Notes: generated from the letters alone by a model not told the origin. Positions 32,422 to 44,328 are shown, counted from the first letter of the stretch. The stretch: DNA of 64,000 bases from Capronia americana (GCA_016110215.1 JADWQD010000005.1:1116001-1180000); one strand, 5' to 3'. Translations and numbers: made by a program.

Positions 32422-34638
32422 ATGTCGCCGACACCGAGACTGGAGAAAGGCAGACGACGCTGTACGCGAGCCTGCGACAATTGTAAGAGGAGGAAGGAAA
32501 AATGTAACGGCATTAGTCCTTGCCCACCGTGCGTTCGCCGGGGAAAGAGAATGGAATGCCATTTCAGCAACCATTCTCACGACACCGTTCCGTCGACGAG
32601 CCAGCCCCAGCGCAAAAGGCAAAGAGTGTGGCAGGAGAGCTCCGTGCCGACTGTTCTATCCCGGGACAACGTCACCGTGACTTCAGTATCGCCCCAGGAA
32701 CAGCAACTCCATCACGCCCAGGAGTCGGTCGATGGTGACACGCTCTCGGCGGACACGTCCCACAAGACGTCACCTGCAGCCACACGCTTCCTGGATGATG
32801 GGAAGGGCAAAGGGAAAATGATTTTCCTGGGAGAATCTGCGACGTTGGCTTTTGTCGAAGTGGTTCGCCGGGTGGTCGAGGATTCCATCGGCCCTTGCGC
32901 CTTCACCACCGATCCGCGACGAAGTTCGATGCTCGAGGCCCGCCAGGGGGAGGAAGGAAACCCCATGACGCTTTGGACGAGGTCCCACATCCCAACACTT
33001 TCGGTGGCCGAGGTCAGCTCTCTAGTTGCATGTTACCACACCACCAGCCATGGCATCTTTGACCTGTTCGCCCCGCAGACACTGACCGGAGAGATCGTCA
33101 GCTGGGCCTTGCAAGGATGCTCAGACTCGGACGAAAAAATCCTGATTTTTTTACTGGTCCTGGCCGTGGGCGCGCAAGAGCGAGGCCAAAAGGGAGACGA
33201 GGAGATAGCCGACCTGTGCTTCCAGCGTGCCCAGCAACTCGCGTTCTGCTCCTTGTGTGACGAAACAAGTTTGCTGACGGTCCAGTCACACATCTTGATG
33301 GCAATGTACATGCTCAATGCGTGTCGGCGGAACGGCGCTTTCCTGAATCTGGGGATTGCAGCCCGTGCCGCGTGTGCCCTGGGACTCCACCGCACCGACT
33401 CCAAGTCATTATTCGCGCCAGAAGAATATCGAGCCAGAGCCAGAGCCTGGAAGACGCTCAGGGTTTTGGACATGTTTACCAGTGTATCCCTCGGAAGACC
33501 TCCCGCGACCGTTGAGTCGGGGTCCACGCATCTCTGGGGCGGAAAGACTTCAGCTCTTTCCCTGGAAGAGCAGGTCGAGTGTGCGTGTGTCCGACTGTGC
33601 CATATTACCGAGCGGATCATCGAGGAGGTCTATCATCGAGATACCGTCTGCGCCGAACGCGTCGAAAGCATTTCTCAACACATTCGCGAGTGGGCCAGCG
33701 ACTTCCCTGCCCTCTTCGAAATGGATGATGGTGCCGAGGACGAATTCGACCCGGCATCCTTGCCACGGCGGCTGTGCCTCAGCCACCTTACCGGAGCCTA
33801 TTACTACGGCATCATTCTGCTCACTAAAACCTTTCTCGTCCAGGAGGTTCACTCGCTCATACAGAAGAGATCGACCGACAACAGTATCAGCCCGGATCTA
33901 GCAGATTCCTCAAGTCCGTATGCCACCTTTGTCGTGCCATGTATCAGCTCTGCGGTGAAAGCGATCGATATTGCCGCTCACCTCACCAACTATCCCACAC
34001 TTCCTAAGAGGATTTTTTTAGTGGTGAATAACGTATTCATCTCGGCGCTCGTTCTGGGTCTGGCCTATTTTGGTGACTACGATCGATCGTTCCCGTTGGA
34101 AGAAGGCCTGGACAAGGCCGACCACTTTCTCCGACTCACGGCTCTCCACGATCCACACGCACAACGTTACTCGGAGATTGTGTCCTTCTTGAGATCTGCA
34201 ACTGAAGTTTATGTCAAACAACGTGATGCGCTGAAAGGTCTGAAGCGGAAGATGTACATTGATAAGATGTTTGGGACTCTAGTTGGAAAGTGGAGCGCTT
34301 CGCAGACGCTGGCATCGGGAGACGACGTCTCCGTTGCGCGCAGGAAAAATTTCGGAACGTCACCTGAAACAAGAGAGAGAGCAGAGGGCACATCACCGTT
34401 GCCGCATCGTGACATTTCACCCTACCTGCAGCCTAACAATCTCTGGCCCTTGCAATCTGGCGATACAAGAGCGGAAACTCTCGACCAGGACCTGAACATG
34501 TTCTCTCAATCCCTCCACGACCTTGGTCAGCTGCCTGTCGACACTCTCTCTCCCTTTTCGCACTTTGTGGAGCTTTCCATGGAGCATTGCCGACCTCTTG
34601 AGTCAGCCACTGTACTAAATGCCTTCGAGCTGGTCTAA
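32422..34638 (+). CDS. Zn2Cys6 transcription factor with fungal-specific middle domain
   Basis: A single exon, 738 residues. The zinc cluster is C18-x2-C21-x6-C28-x5-C34-x2-C37-x8-C46 (CDNCKRRKEKC core) with basic residues before it, so the DNA-binding part is complete. Residues about 190-520 match the fungal_trans middle homology region (YMLNACRRNGAFLNLGIAARAACALGLH, followed by RARAWKTLRVLDM with the usual W-TLR signature). The C-terminus is acidic and Ser/Pro-rich and may activate transcription. It sits between the SDR/BVMO-1 group and the pseudogene block, so it is a candidate pathway regulator. The start is the ATG in ACCATGTC at 32422, 17 residues before the first cysteine. Confidence 0.92.
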   Translation: MSPTPRLEKGRRRCTRACDNCKRRKEKCNGISPCPPCVRRGKRMECHFSNHSHDTVPSTSQPQRKRQRVWQESSVPTVLSRDNVTVTSVSPQEQQLHHAQESVDGDTLSADTSHKTSPAATRFLDDGKGKGKMIFLGESATLAFVEVVRRVVEDSIGPCAFTTDPRRSSMLEARQGEEGNPMTLWTRSHIPTLSVAEVSSLVACYHTTSHGIFDLFAPQTLTGEIVSWALQGCSDSDEKILIFLLVLAVGAQERGQKGDEEIADLCFQRAQQLAFCSLCDETSLLTVQSHILMAMYMLNACRRNGAFLNLGIAARAACALGLHRTDSKSLFAPEEYRARARAWKTLRVLDMFTSVSLGRPPATVESGSTHLWGGKTSALSLEEQVECACVRLCHITERIIEEVYHRDTVCAERVESISQHIREWASDFPALFEMDDGAEDEFDPASLPRRLCLSHLTGAYYYGIILLTKTFLVQEVHSLIQKRSTDNSISPDLADSSSPYATFVVPCISSAVKAIDIAAHLTNYPTLPKRIFLVVNNVFISALVLGLAYFGDYDRSFPLEEGLDKADHFLRLTALHDPHAQRYSEIVSFLRSATEVYVKQRDALKGLKRKMYIDKMFGTLVGKWSASQTLASGDDVSVARRKNFGTSPETRERAEGTSPLPHRDISPYLQPNNLWPLQSGDTRAETLDQDLNMFSQSLHDLGQLPVDTLSPFSHFVELSMEHCRPLESATVLNAFELV

Positions 34639-35934
34639 TTGCTTTGGTGCGTGGCATGTATGTGTACGCCTGACCTTGATAGACGGCTTGATGGAAGGGT
34701 GCCACTCACTGTTATTCGGAGTATCGACATTATACTCTGCATGCTCCATGGGCCATGCTGTTAATCTTTCGAACCTCCTTAGATTCGGAAGCGCAACTGT
34801 CTCGCACGCTCTGTGTACACTCGCCTCTGTTTCAGGCCATTTTGGGACCTGATGACTCCTTCATGCAAGGTTCCATGCATTCAATATGCGGCATGCGCTC
34901 CGACGCTGACCGTCTTCGTTTGGTCCGCGGTTCGCGCTGTGGATCGAACCTTTTTTGCTGTAGCAGGACGTCGAGGCGAATTACGAGACTGCCGGGCTGC
35001 ACTTCAACGGTTCGTCCGATGAGAGTGGATCGGGTTACACAATTGACTCGTTGTATCTTGCGCACGCCTCCCTGTGGCTCGGGGATGCGGTCGCTGTCGC
35101 CTGGGAAGATATAATCGCTATAGATATGTTTGGCCAGTTTGTGCCACTCCAGGGAGTCCAAAAATGAGTCAAGTCAAACGCGGTCGGGCTGGGAGGCCAT
35201 CTTGAAGTAGGAAATTTTCGATTTCGTCGGCACTGAGATTTGGGTCGACCATCTTCCCGAAGCTCCCTCGGCTTGGATTACTAGGGTGCATGGACCAGTA
35301 GGGAGTAATTGAATGACTCTGGAACCACTTCAGCATCCTTTTAACAGTTCCGGCGGACATTCCGTGCCATCTATTCGCCGGATGACCTGGTTTCGACGCA
35401 GCTCCCGATGAGATTACAGTTTCGGAACCATGAGGCGCTGGCCAGGTCCTGGCACCATCGGATAGCTCCCGGCACCCGATGGTTCATCCACTCGGCCCTT
35501 TCAGCGGTCCGCTAATGCCATCTGTGGCTGTACGGAGTAGTTATGTACTTCGAAACGCCTGACAAGCCAGTAGCCACTGTCCCCGATTCTGCGGGAGCTT
35601 GAGGTTTACCTCGTCGCTCTGGGAAGCTTTTGCCATCCGAAGACTGTTCTCAACATCTCCTCTAGACCGACCAATCAGAAGAAAGAAATCATGGCATCCC
35701 TCAGCCAAGATTCATTCCCGCTCGTACTACCCGGTGTCCGATGAAAGGGTTGGGTGGATAGGGCTATCGATCCATGTCTAGCGGATGGAGGGAGATCCCC
35801 ACTCACGCCCGATGTCCGAAAGTCTCAAATACAGCCACTACTATTTGACCCTGACATCGTTCTCCCTGGCAGGCTCTGGAGAGGCTCCCACCAGAGACGA
35901 CTGCAAACTGAAGAATTCTCCTTCCACGTTCAAG
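34639..35934. other. Region with unrecognised ORF remnants
   Basis: On the minus strand two adjacent open stretches, 35169-35360 and 34832-35161, could be pieces of one broken gene, since the first ends at the point where the second begins in another frame. I do not recognise the family. Given the pseudogenes immediately to the right, decay is likely. No intact gene seen. Confidence 0.4.
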
Positions 35935-36232
35935 ATGACGGCCGATACATCCAAGACCCACGTGGATGATGTCCTCATAGTTAGCGCGGGCCCCTCAGGG
36001 CTGTTGATAGCCAACGGGATGACAAAGTGTGGGACCAGAACCAGAATCGTGGATGGATGAAGAGGCACAAAGGTTGGTTATCTTGTCGCCATGGTGGCCA
36101 AAATCCCAAAGTCCGCTATAGTATCTTTGCTCACGCCTGTCTCTTCAGATCCTCGACGGGCAGGCCGATGGTCTTCAATGTCGCACTCTCAAGATCTTTG
36201 ATTCCTTCGACTTTGGATACCACGCCTGGATC
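35935..36232 (+). pseudogene. N-terminal fragment of FAD-dependent aromatic monooxygenase
   Basis: Exon 1 (35935-36072) reads DDVLIVSAGPSGLLIAN, the FAD-binding GxGxxG region with the first glycine changed to serine, and then KCGTRTRIVDG followed by an in-frame TGA at 36058-36060. A GT-AG intron (36073-36148) is followed by exon 2, ILDGQADGLQCRTLKIFDSF, a strongly conserved phrase of phenol hydroxylase (PheA/TfdB) type enzymes. Similarity ends near 36215-36232, where the vWA fragment starts. About 80 of some 600 expected residues remain, with a stop, a changed FAD motif and truncation, so it is dead. Confidence 0.85.
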
Positions 36233-38720
36233 GAATCGAACCACCGCGAGACGGCTTGGAAACACCCCATGTCTGCCTGGAAGAGCATCCAGTCCTCGAA
36301 GACCAAAAGGCCGTCATGCTCACGATACCGCAAGACCTCATGCTTAGGAATGAATCTTCGAGCGAAGACGCCGAGATATTGTTTGTGGCTGACCGATCTG
36401 GATCGATGGTGGACAAGATCGAATCTCTGAAGTCAGCCATGGTCGTCTTCCTCAAGAGCACCCCTCAAGGTCGCAAATCACGTTTGGTGCTTCGGCAGTT
36501 AACACACGTCGCTGTGGCTGCAGTCTCAGGACTATTCTGATCACACACTAGGGGCTGCCCTGTCATTTGTTCAAACCGAGCTCAAGGCCGATATAGGAGG
36601 AACAGAGCTTTTGAGAGCTCTCCAGGCGATCACAAGGGCTAGGGACCAGACCCGCATGGCTGATATTGTTATTCTCACAGACGGAGAGGTATGGAGGCTC
36701 GATGACACGATCGACTTTGTCAGGGAGACTCCAGATGACACTGAAGGCCGGGTTAGATTCTTCGCTCTGGGTGTTAGCAACACAGTCTCACATGTGCTAG
36801 TTGAAGGCATACCAAAAGCAGGGGGAGACTATGCAGAGGTTATTCCTGCTGCTAGTCAAGGTGGATGGGAAGACAGGGTAGTCACCATGCTGAGGGCGGC
36901 CTTGGCTGGCCATCTGGGGCCGCTCAACGTCGAGCTGGATACTGATTGGAACGAAGGCGCTCTGATCAGCCGCTACAAAACGGTAGGGCGATATGTGCGA
37001 TACTCTCACTCAGCCTACTAACACATTCCTGGCGCATAGGTATCAATCATCCATCCAGACCCCGATTTCCCCAGTCTCCAGCAGGGATCTCGTCTTTGAG
37101 CCCCTTCTTGCGCAATGTAGTCTTCATGCTCTTTGACTCCGCGGATGCTCCAGAATCGATAGACAGTATTACCATCAGAGGCACCGCAGTCCGAGGATTG
37201 TAGGTGGTCACTAAGGTCGCGGTTAACATCATCGAGCGCAGAGAAACTTACATCTACAAACTCGGCGCTAGAGCTATCCTTGGAGACCTAGAACGCGGCT
37301 AGAGCTGGCTCTATATTGGTCTAAATCGACTACTTCGTGGCTCTGCAGAGGAAGTGAAACCGGTGCGTAAAGAGGGGGAGACCCTTGGCTGCAAATGGTC
37401 ACTCGTGTCAAATGGACATACCAAACAGCGACGAGCAAGACCCATTTCTGGGCCTCAACGAACTCCGGGTTCGGGAAGGAGACGGTGATCTGAGATTTAT
37501 TGCGTCCAGGAGGCGTTGCAGGTATTCCGCTTGGCAGCAGAGTGCAATATCGAAGTTGAGGAGGTGGATGACGAGGATGACGATGACGATGATGATGAAG
37601 ACACGCCTTCCAACCTTGACTCTGCGGATGGGCCCAGCGATAGCAGCGATGATAGCGACAACGATCGCTATGACCACACAAGCCGAGCAGGAGATGAAGC
37701 TGGATATCAAGGAAATCATGGTCAGGGGAATCAATCACCAGGTGACCCTAGCGACAGGCGACAAGAAGGGGATTCGGACAGGAACATAAGGGCCGAGGGG
37801 TGCGCCGGCAAGAAGCGATATGTGTTTCCTAGTGCGCATCGAAGGTCCGTCGGTCCAGGTGCCACAGCGGTAACTTCTCCTACATTGGTGCCTGTTGCGC
37901 ACGAGGCGGCCTACCATGATCTAAACACTCACGCCTCGACTATGAAATGTCATTTCGGACCTCAGGCATGAGCAAGCCAGTCTCTCAGTGCTGATGTGCC
38001 AGAGAGCAGCTTGCGCTCTCACCGGTCTCCAAAACCATCGTATCCTCCAACAAGCCTAAATTTGCGAAAACCATCAACAAGCTCATATGCGACACCAAAT
38101 CCTTCCTCATTGTCGCCCATTCCGACGCCGTCACCATTTTCGGCGCCCTAACCTCCCACTAGCCTATCTCTGTCATCTCTCGCAGGTCTCACCGAGTCCA
38201 AATAGGACCGTTATTGCGTTGGATACTCTTTCTTCAGTGCAGGCTTATCTTCCAGGGATGCAGAGTACTCTTGCTTGGATCAACAGTATGGTGAAAATTT
38301 GAAGCCAGCGCGACCACCGCTCGATCCTCCAACGTTCCCGCTTCGGCTTCACTGTTGTACGATTCGAAAGCAAAGGACAGGTCACCAAAACAACTCGACG
38401 TCGAATCAGTGGTCAGGAATATTTTGTGTCACCAGATATGGGATGGATCGTTCAAATTCGAAAACGATGACCGAATCAAGCAGGTGCTCGGTGAGTCATT
38501 CTTCTTGCAATTTTCCGCACAAGATCGTCATCTGCTTTCGCAGTCCGGCCTGATCTGCTTCTGGCTGCGGCTATTGTGGCTTTCCTCGAGCTGCAACTCT
38601 CTTCATGCGAGAATTTATGGTCGCAAGTGGTGGATAAGGCCAGATGCAACATTTTACGAGAATGCGAAAAGGCCAAGCACAGCGACCTCCCTGACCCGCC
38701 TGGGGCGGCCACAGATCTGA
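36233..38720 (+). pseudogene. Broken von Willebrand A (VIT/vWA-type) protein gene
   Basis: Recognisable blocks in order: CLEEHPVLEDQKAVMLTIP and ILFVADRSGSMVDKIESLKS (36256-36470; DxSGS is the MIDAS metal site), then a frameshift near 36475 and, in the new frame, WCFGS, a TAA at 36500-36502, and LGAALSFVQTELKADIGGTE leading to IVILTDGEVW (36510-37020). Later blocks are ISSLSPFLRNVVFMLFDSAD (37090), CKWSLVS (37395), LDVESVVRNILCHQIWDGSF (38395) and FLELQLSSCENLWSQVV (38580), in changing frames with stops between them. Intact fungal relatives are single proteins of about 900-1000 residues. I count at least two frameshifts and two stops. The N-terminal VIT part is missing and replaced by the FAD-monooxygenase fragment. 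Confidence 0.8.
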
Positions 38721-40238
38721 TATCGGCCGCGGCTATTGCGATGAGTTGTGTATCGATTCCTGAGGCGCAGATTCAGGCGCAGGGAGCCGCCGCTGAATCG
38801 CCCCAAATATTCCCGCCTGTAAATGTCTTTGCCAGCCAAGATGGGAACGCAGACACTCGAACAGATATTAGGACAACCAACTCGCCTCCTCTTCAGCCAA
38901 GATCGGCCTCACCTCTTAAGTCTCGAGCTTCGGGTGGTGCTGCCAACAACTCCAAGTCGTCGTCAGCCGATCCTGCGGACCCCCTAGACTTTGCTCCTCT
39001 CTTTGGCCGGCCACGCAACCTTCAAAATCGGGAGGGACATTCTTCGGCCTGCCAGACAAGAAATTGCCGGGCAGTGTTCTTCGTTCGTCGCAGCGTAGAA
39101 ATGCAAGCATCCCAGCATTCCCCAAGGCCGATGCGGCGTCTTCTCCGTCTGGAGACAGCACGTCGACGCAGTTCGATCTGCTGTATCAGATTACGGCTAA
39201 TAAATTTCCAGATGCTCAGAAACTGGAACCAGCATATCATCCGACAACCTCTCCAAAGGCTCCGACTGTCGACCCGTTGTTGTCTGGACTGCCAGCTGCC
39301 AAATATAGGGAGCTTGATCCAAAAGGCCATTCGACTACAAATCCACTGGTAGCATCGGCGGGAGGGGTTCCCCTTGGATCAGCGCCTTTTGATGCCTAGA
39401 TAGTTTGTATTTCGGTTGGCTTGCTGATTTCCGCCCAGAGGGTGGCGCTAACAGTCAGCTTTCTCCTACAGCACCTTGCATGGGGCGCCATGAAGAGCTC
39501 CTGGGAGCCTCACACCGCGTACCACTCATGTGGAGGAGTATGCGGTGTGCGGCCATTGGGACTTTGTCCGGGAAACAGCGGGGTCTCTATCGCGGATCTG
39601 GCAAAACGACTATGGAAGTATCTAACACAACGCTCAAACCTTACTGTACGGTCTCCCTCCTTAGGTCGCAGTCCGACACGCATTATGCCTGGGTCCACAT
39701 CACTCTTTTCGCGAATGTGGAAGGTCCGTGGCGAAGGCTGCGGTGGCGCCGGATTTCGGCACTTTTTTGCGTCAGCGTTGTGTCCTCTGTAGCAGGCCCT
39801 CGACAGGCCAATCAATCTGGGGGGTTTATGGGGCTCTGCACTGGGTATTTATTACGGTTGTAATTACTCTCGTGTTGCTAGCCCCTGATACAACCTGGAC
39901 GTTGATACTGTTGTCGAGGACGATCTAAGACCTCCGCGCCATACATGACCAAGATAACACTGTATGCTCATGTCTTAGCCGATGGCTCTGCTGGTGATTC
40001 GGAGTTTCATTGCGGTCTGCCCGCTACCACGCCCCGCCATGAAAACACGGCTCTCAACATGTGGCAGTAATGAAAGTTTGGCGTCACCCACACTTAGGAA
40101 TAGACGCTGTACTGTGTTCTTTTTCGAGGGCGAGCCGCAGCGATATAATGTTAGCACCCGCTGGCAATCCCTCGTTTCATGCTGCTCAGACCACAATCTC
40201 CGACAAGGTTCGAGGCTCAGAACAGGGCAGCAGTCGAG
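38721..40238. other. Tail of pseudogene block and P450 promoter
   Basis: Ser/Pro-rich open stretches at 38720-39060 and 39064-39399, in two frames, probably continue the vWA pseudogene or another broken gene. The frames at 39405-39928 show nothing recognisable. No intact gene seen; the right end is the P450 promoter. Confidence 0.4.
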
Positions 40239-42436
40239 ATGCATTCCTTCACCCACTATGAAGCACCTGTGGGCCTGGCCATTCTTGCTGCCATGGTACG
40301 TCAAGCCAGTATCAGGGTCTCACAGCCTTGTCGTTAACGCTCGGTGCTACAGGCATCCCACGCGCTGTACAACCGCAAAGAACCTACCGTGGCCTCCTTT
40401 TGCCGCAATCTCGTGCTGCTCATCGCCTCATACGGGGCCATCATCACTCGCATACGCCTTGGCTCTCTGGCCATCACGTCTTCTATGGCATTGTTCACCA
40501 GTGTCTACTTAGTCACGCTCAGCATCAGCATCATGGCGTATCGACTCTTCTTCCACCCTCTCCGTAAATTTCCCGGCCCTATACTGGGCAAGCTGACCAG
40601 ATGGACTTCGGCCTATCATATGGCAACTGGCCGTATGCACGAGTGGCTCCCCGGGTTGCACGCGAAGGTAAGTGCTGCCAATTAGCCCCCAGCCCTGTTC
40701 CAAAGGAAACCATGTTGAACTCAGATACACAGTACGGTGACATTGTCCGATTCGGTCCAAATGAGCTCTCCTTTGCCGACACGGCCTCGGTAAAATATCT
40801 TCACGGCCCGCAGGGAGCTCGACTGACCAAAGGTCCTTTCTACGATGCCAATACCTTCAACTACAGCGGTCATGGCACACCGTTGCCGTCCACGCGAGAC
40901 TGGGAAAATCACAGAGTCCGACGCCGGATATGGGACCACGGCTTTGCTCAGAAGTCTCTGAGAACATATGAGCCCCGGATTCGAGGCCTTATCGAAACGC
41001 TCTGTACCGAGTTGGCCAAACATGACGGTGCGCAGGAGCCGGCCATAGTACCTTTCGAGTCAAATACTGACTTTTTTGCGTTTAGGGGAAGTGGTCGACT
41101 TTGCCAAGTGGGCAGACTATTTCGCCTTCGACGCCATGGGGGAGCTGGTGTTTAACCAGACCGTTGGTCTGCTCAGCGAAGGTGGGATTTTCTTCCTGAT
41201 TGTGTCGTTCTCGAAATCGATGAATCCACGCCTGCTAATACAGTGCCGTTTCCAGGCGGACCGCGCGAGTTCTCAGATTGGGTTCGGACCGGGGTCCGGG
41301 TCAACGCCATCGTGGCACAGATCCCCTGGATATCGAGCTACTTTACCTGGATTCCCCTGAAAAGGGACCTGATCTACAAGTCGCTCAGTTTCGCACGATT
41401 AGCCTCGGACTTTTACAAGCACAGAAGAACGTTTGGCACTCAGCCGCAGGATATCTTTTCACACATCATAGCTGGGAACGACAAAGAGATGTATGTGGAG
41501 TGTCATTAGAGGACATCGTGGTTTATCAAAGTGCTAACGACCCGACTAGTATCTCTTCCGAAGAAGATCTGGAAGCCGATTCGCCTACGTTGTTCATCGC
41601 TGGCAGTGACACGACCGCCGTGGTCATTACGTAGGTCAACGACTGGGCGGTCAAACCGTTTATTTTGTGTTGTCTCCCTACTGATCAGCTGCAGCTTCAT
41701 CTTCTACTACATTACCCAGGACAAGTCGATATATCAGCGTCTGCGCGAGGAAATCGATCGGCATTGGGATGGCGTGAAGCCACTGGAAGGCTCCTTGCTG
41801 GGTGAGTTGCCCGCTGCCATCGCCATCTGTTTCCTCAGACTCGCATCGCGTACTTACAGTCTTCTATTAGGTCCTGAGACGCTGCCACTCGTGAACATGT
41901 GCATTCAAGAGGTTCTCAGAGTCATGCCACCAGGTCCCAACGGGATGCAACGATTCACAAATAAGGGCGGCCACATGGTTAATGGGACATTCATTCCAGA
42001 ATTTACGGCGGTGAGTTCACAGACGTCGTCCATCGTCTCTCAATGTTCAAGTTCCTGAACTCCGTGCAATCTAACCATGTCTCTGTGAACTCAGGTCTCA
42101 TCAAACACGCTATCTTTGCACCATGATGCCAGGTACTGGACGAAACCTACAGAGTTCATTCCAGACCGATGGGACGAGAGCAAGCGCGATCCTACATGGA
42201 ACCACGACACACGGGCTTACATCCCCTTTACCAGCGGGACTTTCTCCTGCGCCGGGAAAGCTTTGGCCATGCTGGAGCTGAGGCTGCTGATCACCACGCT
42301 CGTCAAGAGATTCGACATTGTCATGGCCGATGATTTTAACCACAAGAAGTTTTTCGACGACGTTCGGAGCTACATGACCATTGTTAAGGGGGCCCTGCCG
42401 CTCAAGATTCAGAAGAGAACGGAGCCAATGTCGTGA
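40239..42436 (+). CDS. Cytochrome P450 monooxygenase
   Basis: Nine exons: 40239-40295, 40353-40667, 40733-41027, 41086-41181, 41244-41490, 41550-41630, 41695-41801, 41871-42010 and 42095-42436, giving 559 residues. The N-terminus has two to three hydrophobic segments (ER anchor) and then the Pro-rich hinge FFHPLRKFPGP. The I-helix threonine is in AGSDTTAVV, the K-helix ExxR is in CIQEVLRVMPPGPNG, and the haem loop FTSGTFSCAGKA has FxxGxxxCxG with Cys498 as ligand. All core elements are intact. It probably hydroxylates or otherwise oxidises the pathway substrate, with electrons from P450 reductase. The first exon is only 57 nt and was chosen because its splice joins MHSFTHYEAPVGLAILAAM to SHALYNRKE as in related fungal P450s. 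Confidence 0.88.
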
Positions 42437-43101
42437 AGATCTGCGTCGCTGAGCTTGGCTGGTGGCCGCAGATGAGAATCGATTTTTCAGGGTCTGATCG
42501 TCAGTCTAGCTGTCTGAAGAAGTTTATAGCCCCTTTCGGTCGCTTGACGTCTCCAAAGTTACATTTACCAGCTCACCAACAGACGCGACGCCGCTGCAGT
42601 TACAGTACAGTACCCTTGTGAATTACCGTATAAAGTGACAGTACGAGGTAGGGTTAGCGGGCAGGCTAGGGTTTAGCGTTCCCCGCCGCACCACATCTCC
42701 GCCCCGATATGCGAATAGGGGTATCCGCCGCAGAATATCTCCGCCTCGGGATGTGAATCGGGAGATCGGTTAGTTTTGTATCCACGTGGAGTTGAACAAT
42801 ATTCTGCACCAGCGGCTCCCGGCGGGTGTCGATATTGTAAAATCCGATGTCGCTGAGACTAGCTCTCTGTAGGCCAGGCGACTCAAGCTCACCTGTCTGG
42901 TGCAGAGAGCCAAAGAGTATAGTCATCAAAGTGTTACTACGACCGGGTATAACTGCAGACTATAGAGTCCAGTCCTTGAACTCACGCTGCTGGAAAAACA
43001 GTCTATATTCCCAGCACAGCATTACTGGCATCTGATTTCCTTATTTCTGTATCGAACCTGAGACGAGTTTGATCGGTTCCAGTCGAGAGTCAATCAGCAA
43101 C
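42437..43101. other. Intergenic region between P450 and SDR
   Basis: No gene seen. Two similar short blocks, ATCTCCGCCCCGATATGCGAAT and ATATCTCCGCCTCGGGATGTGAATC, lie side by side near 42695-42755 and suggest a degenerate local duplication. Confidence 0.45.
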
Positions 43102-44328
43102 ATGGCCGCCGCCACACCCTCTCCTTCTCGTGTAGGTCTCGTTACTGGGGGAGGTATAGTGATCCCCCTTCCCCACCCGAGCGGCGTTGTATCTGTGTGC
43201 CATGTAGCTAACGAGAAGAGCAGCCTCCGGGATGGGCTTGGCCGTAGTCGAGCACCTCGTCCGCTCAGGCTGGAACGTAACAGTCATCGACTTCAACGAA
43301 GAGAGCGGGAAGACAGTCCAGAAGTCTCTGGGCAGTCAAGTTCTCTTCGTGCACGGGAACGTGATTAGCTATGAGAATCAGGCAGAGGCTTTTGTCAAGA
43401 CTTGGGAGAAATGGGGCCGTTTGGATTTCGGTAAGCACCTACCTACCATTGATTGCGAGTTTCTCGCAAAATGTCTGTCTGACTGACTGACTGATTTGTC
43501 AAACTCCCAGTCTTTGCAAATGCTGTGAGTATTAGATTTTCAGACCGATGCAGCCCGATATGGCCAGCTACAGTCAGTAAGTACTCCGTATTAATTTGAA
43601 TATACTATTCCAGGGATTCGGTGATCGAATGGACTTCTGTGCGCCTGCCAGCAGCGAAACCGCAAGCGGCGCGCCAGCGAAGCCCGACACGCTCGTTCTC
43701 GACGTCTGCCTATACGGCGTCGTCTGGACCGTGTATCTGGCGTTCCACTTCTTCCGGAAAAACACGTCCAAATCGGGCGCGTTGGTGTCGACTGCCAGCC
43801 TGGCTGGGCTATACCCTGCCGCTCCCGTGCCATTATATGGCGCTGCAAAGCATGGCGTAAGTGGCATCAAATAATACTTTTTGGCTTTTTTGACGTTTTT
43901 GACTCTAATGTTCTGCTTCTGCAACACACAAACAGGTCGTCGGCCTGACGAGATCATTGGCGAAACGACTGAAGGAGATGAACGACCCAATCACAGTCAA
44001 CTGTATCTGTCCCGGCCTTGTCCCCACGCCCTTGGTCAGTCGCAAGATCGTCGACGTCGTCCCAAAGGAGATCCTTACCCCGTACACTACGATCGTGCGC
44101 GCTATTCAAGGGTTCATCGCGGACCCCACCGTCACGGGCCAGGTCGCTGAGTGTAGTGGATCAGATGTCCTCTATCGGCCCGTCCTACCGTATGGGAACC
44201 AGGCGTCTGAATACATGGTCGAGGCCAAGTATCAGAATCTGGTCAGTCTCGAGGAGATGATGCAGGATAGCGCCGAAAAAGGAAGACAGCTCGACGGCAT
44301 GGGGGTGGTGTCGGTACCGGATAAATAG
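43102..44328 (+). CDS. Short-chain dehydrogenase, 15-PGDH-like
   Basis: Five exons: 43102-43153, 43224-43430, 43511-43524, 43614-43856 and 43936-44328, giving 302 residues. Exon 3 is only 14 nt and encodes VFANA, part of the NAG motif; without it the frame is lost. TGGASGMG (across intron 1) binds NAD(P), STASLAG has the catalytic serine and YGAAKHG the Tyr-x3-Lys pair. Paralogous to the SDR at 28589-29470: the same intron after KHG and the shared PKE-LTP-TTIVRA-Q stretch. Next to the P450 on the same strand, so it may oxidise the P450-made alcohol (inference). Confidence 0.88.

Noticed and set aside
34832..35360. Minus-strand ORF pair as an intact gene
   Set aside because: The two frames do not join by a GT-AG intron and no family is recognised; noted as remnants only.
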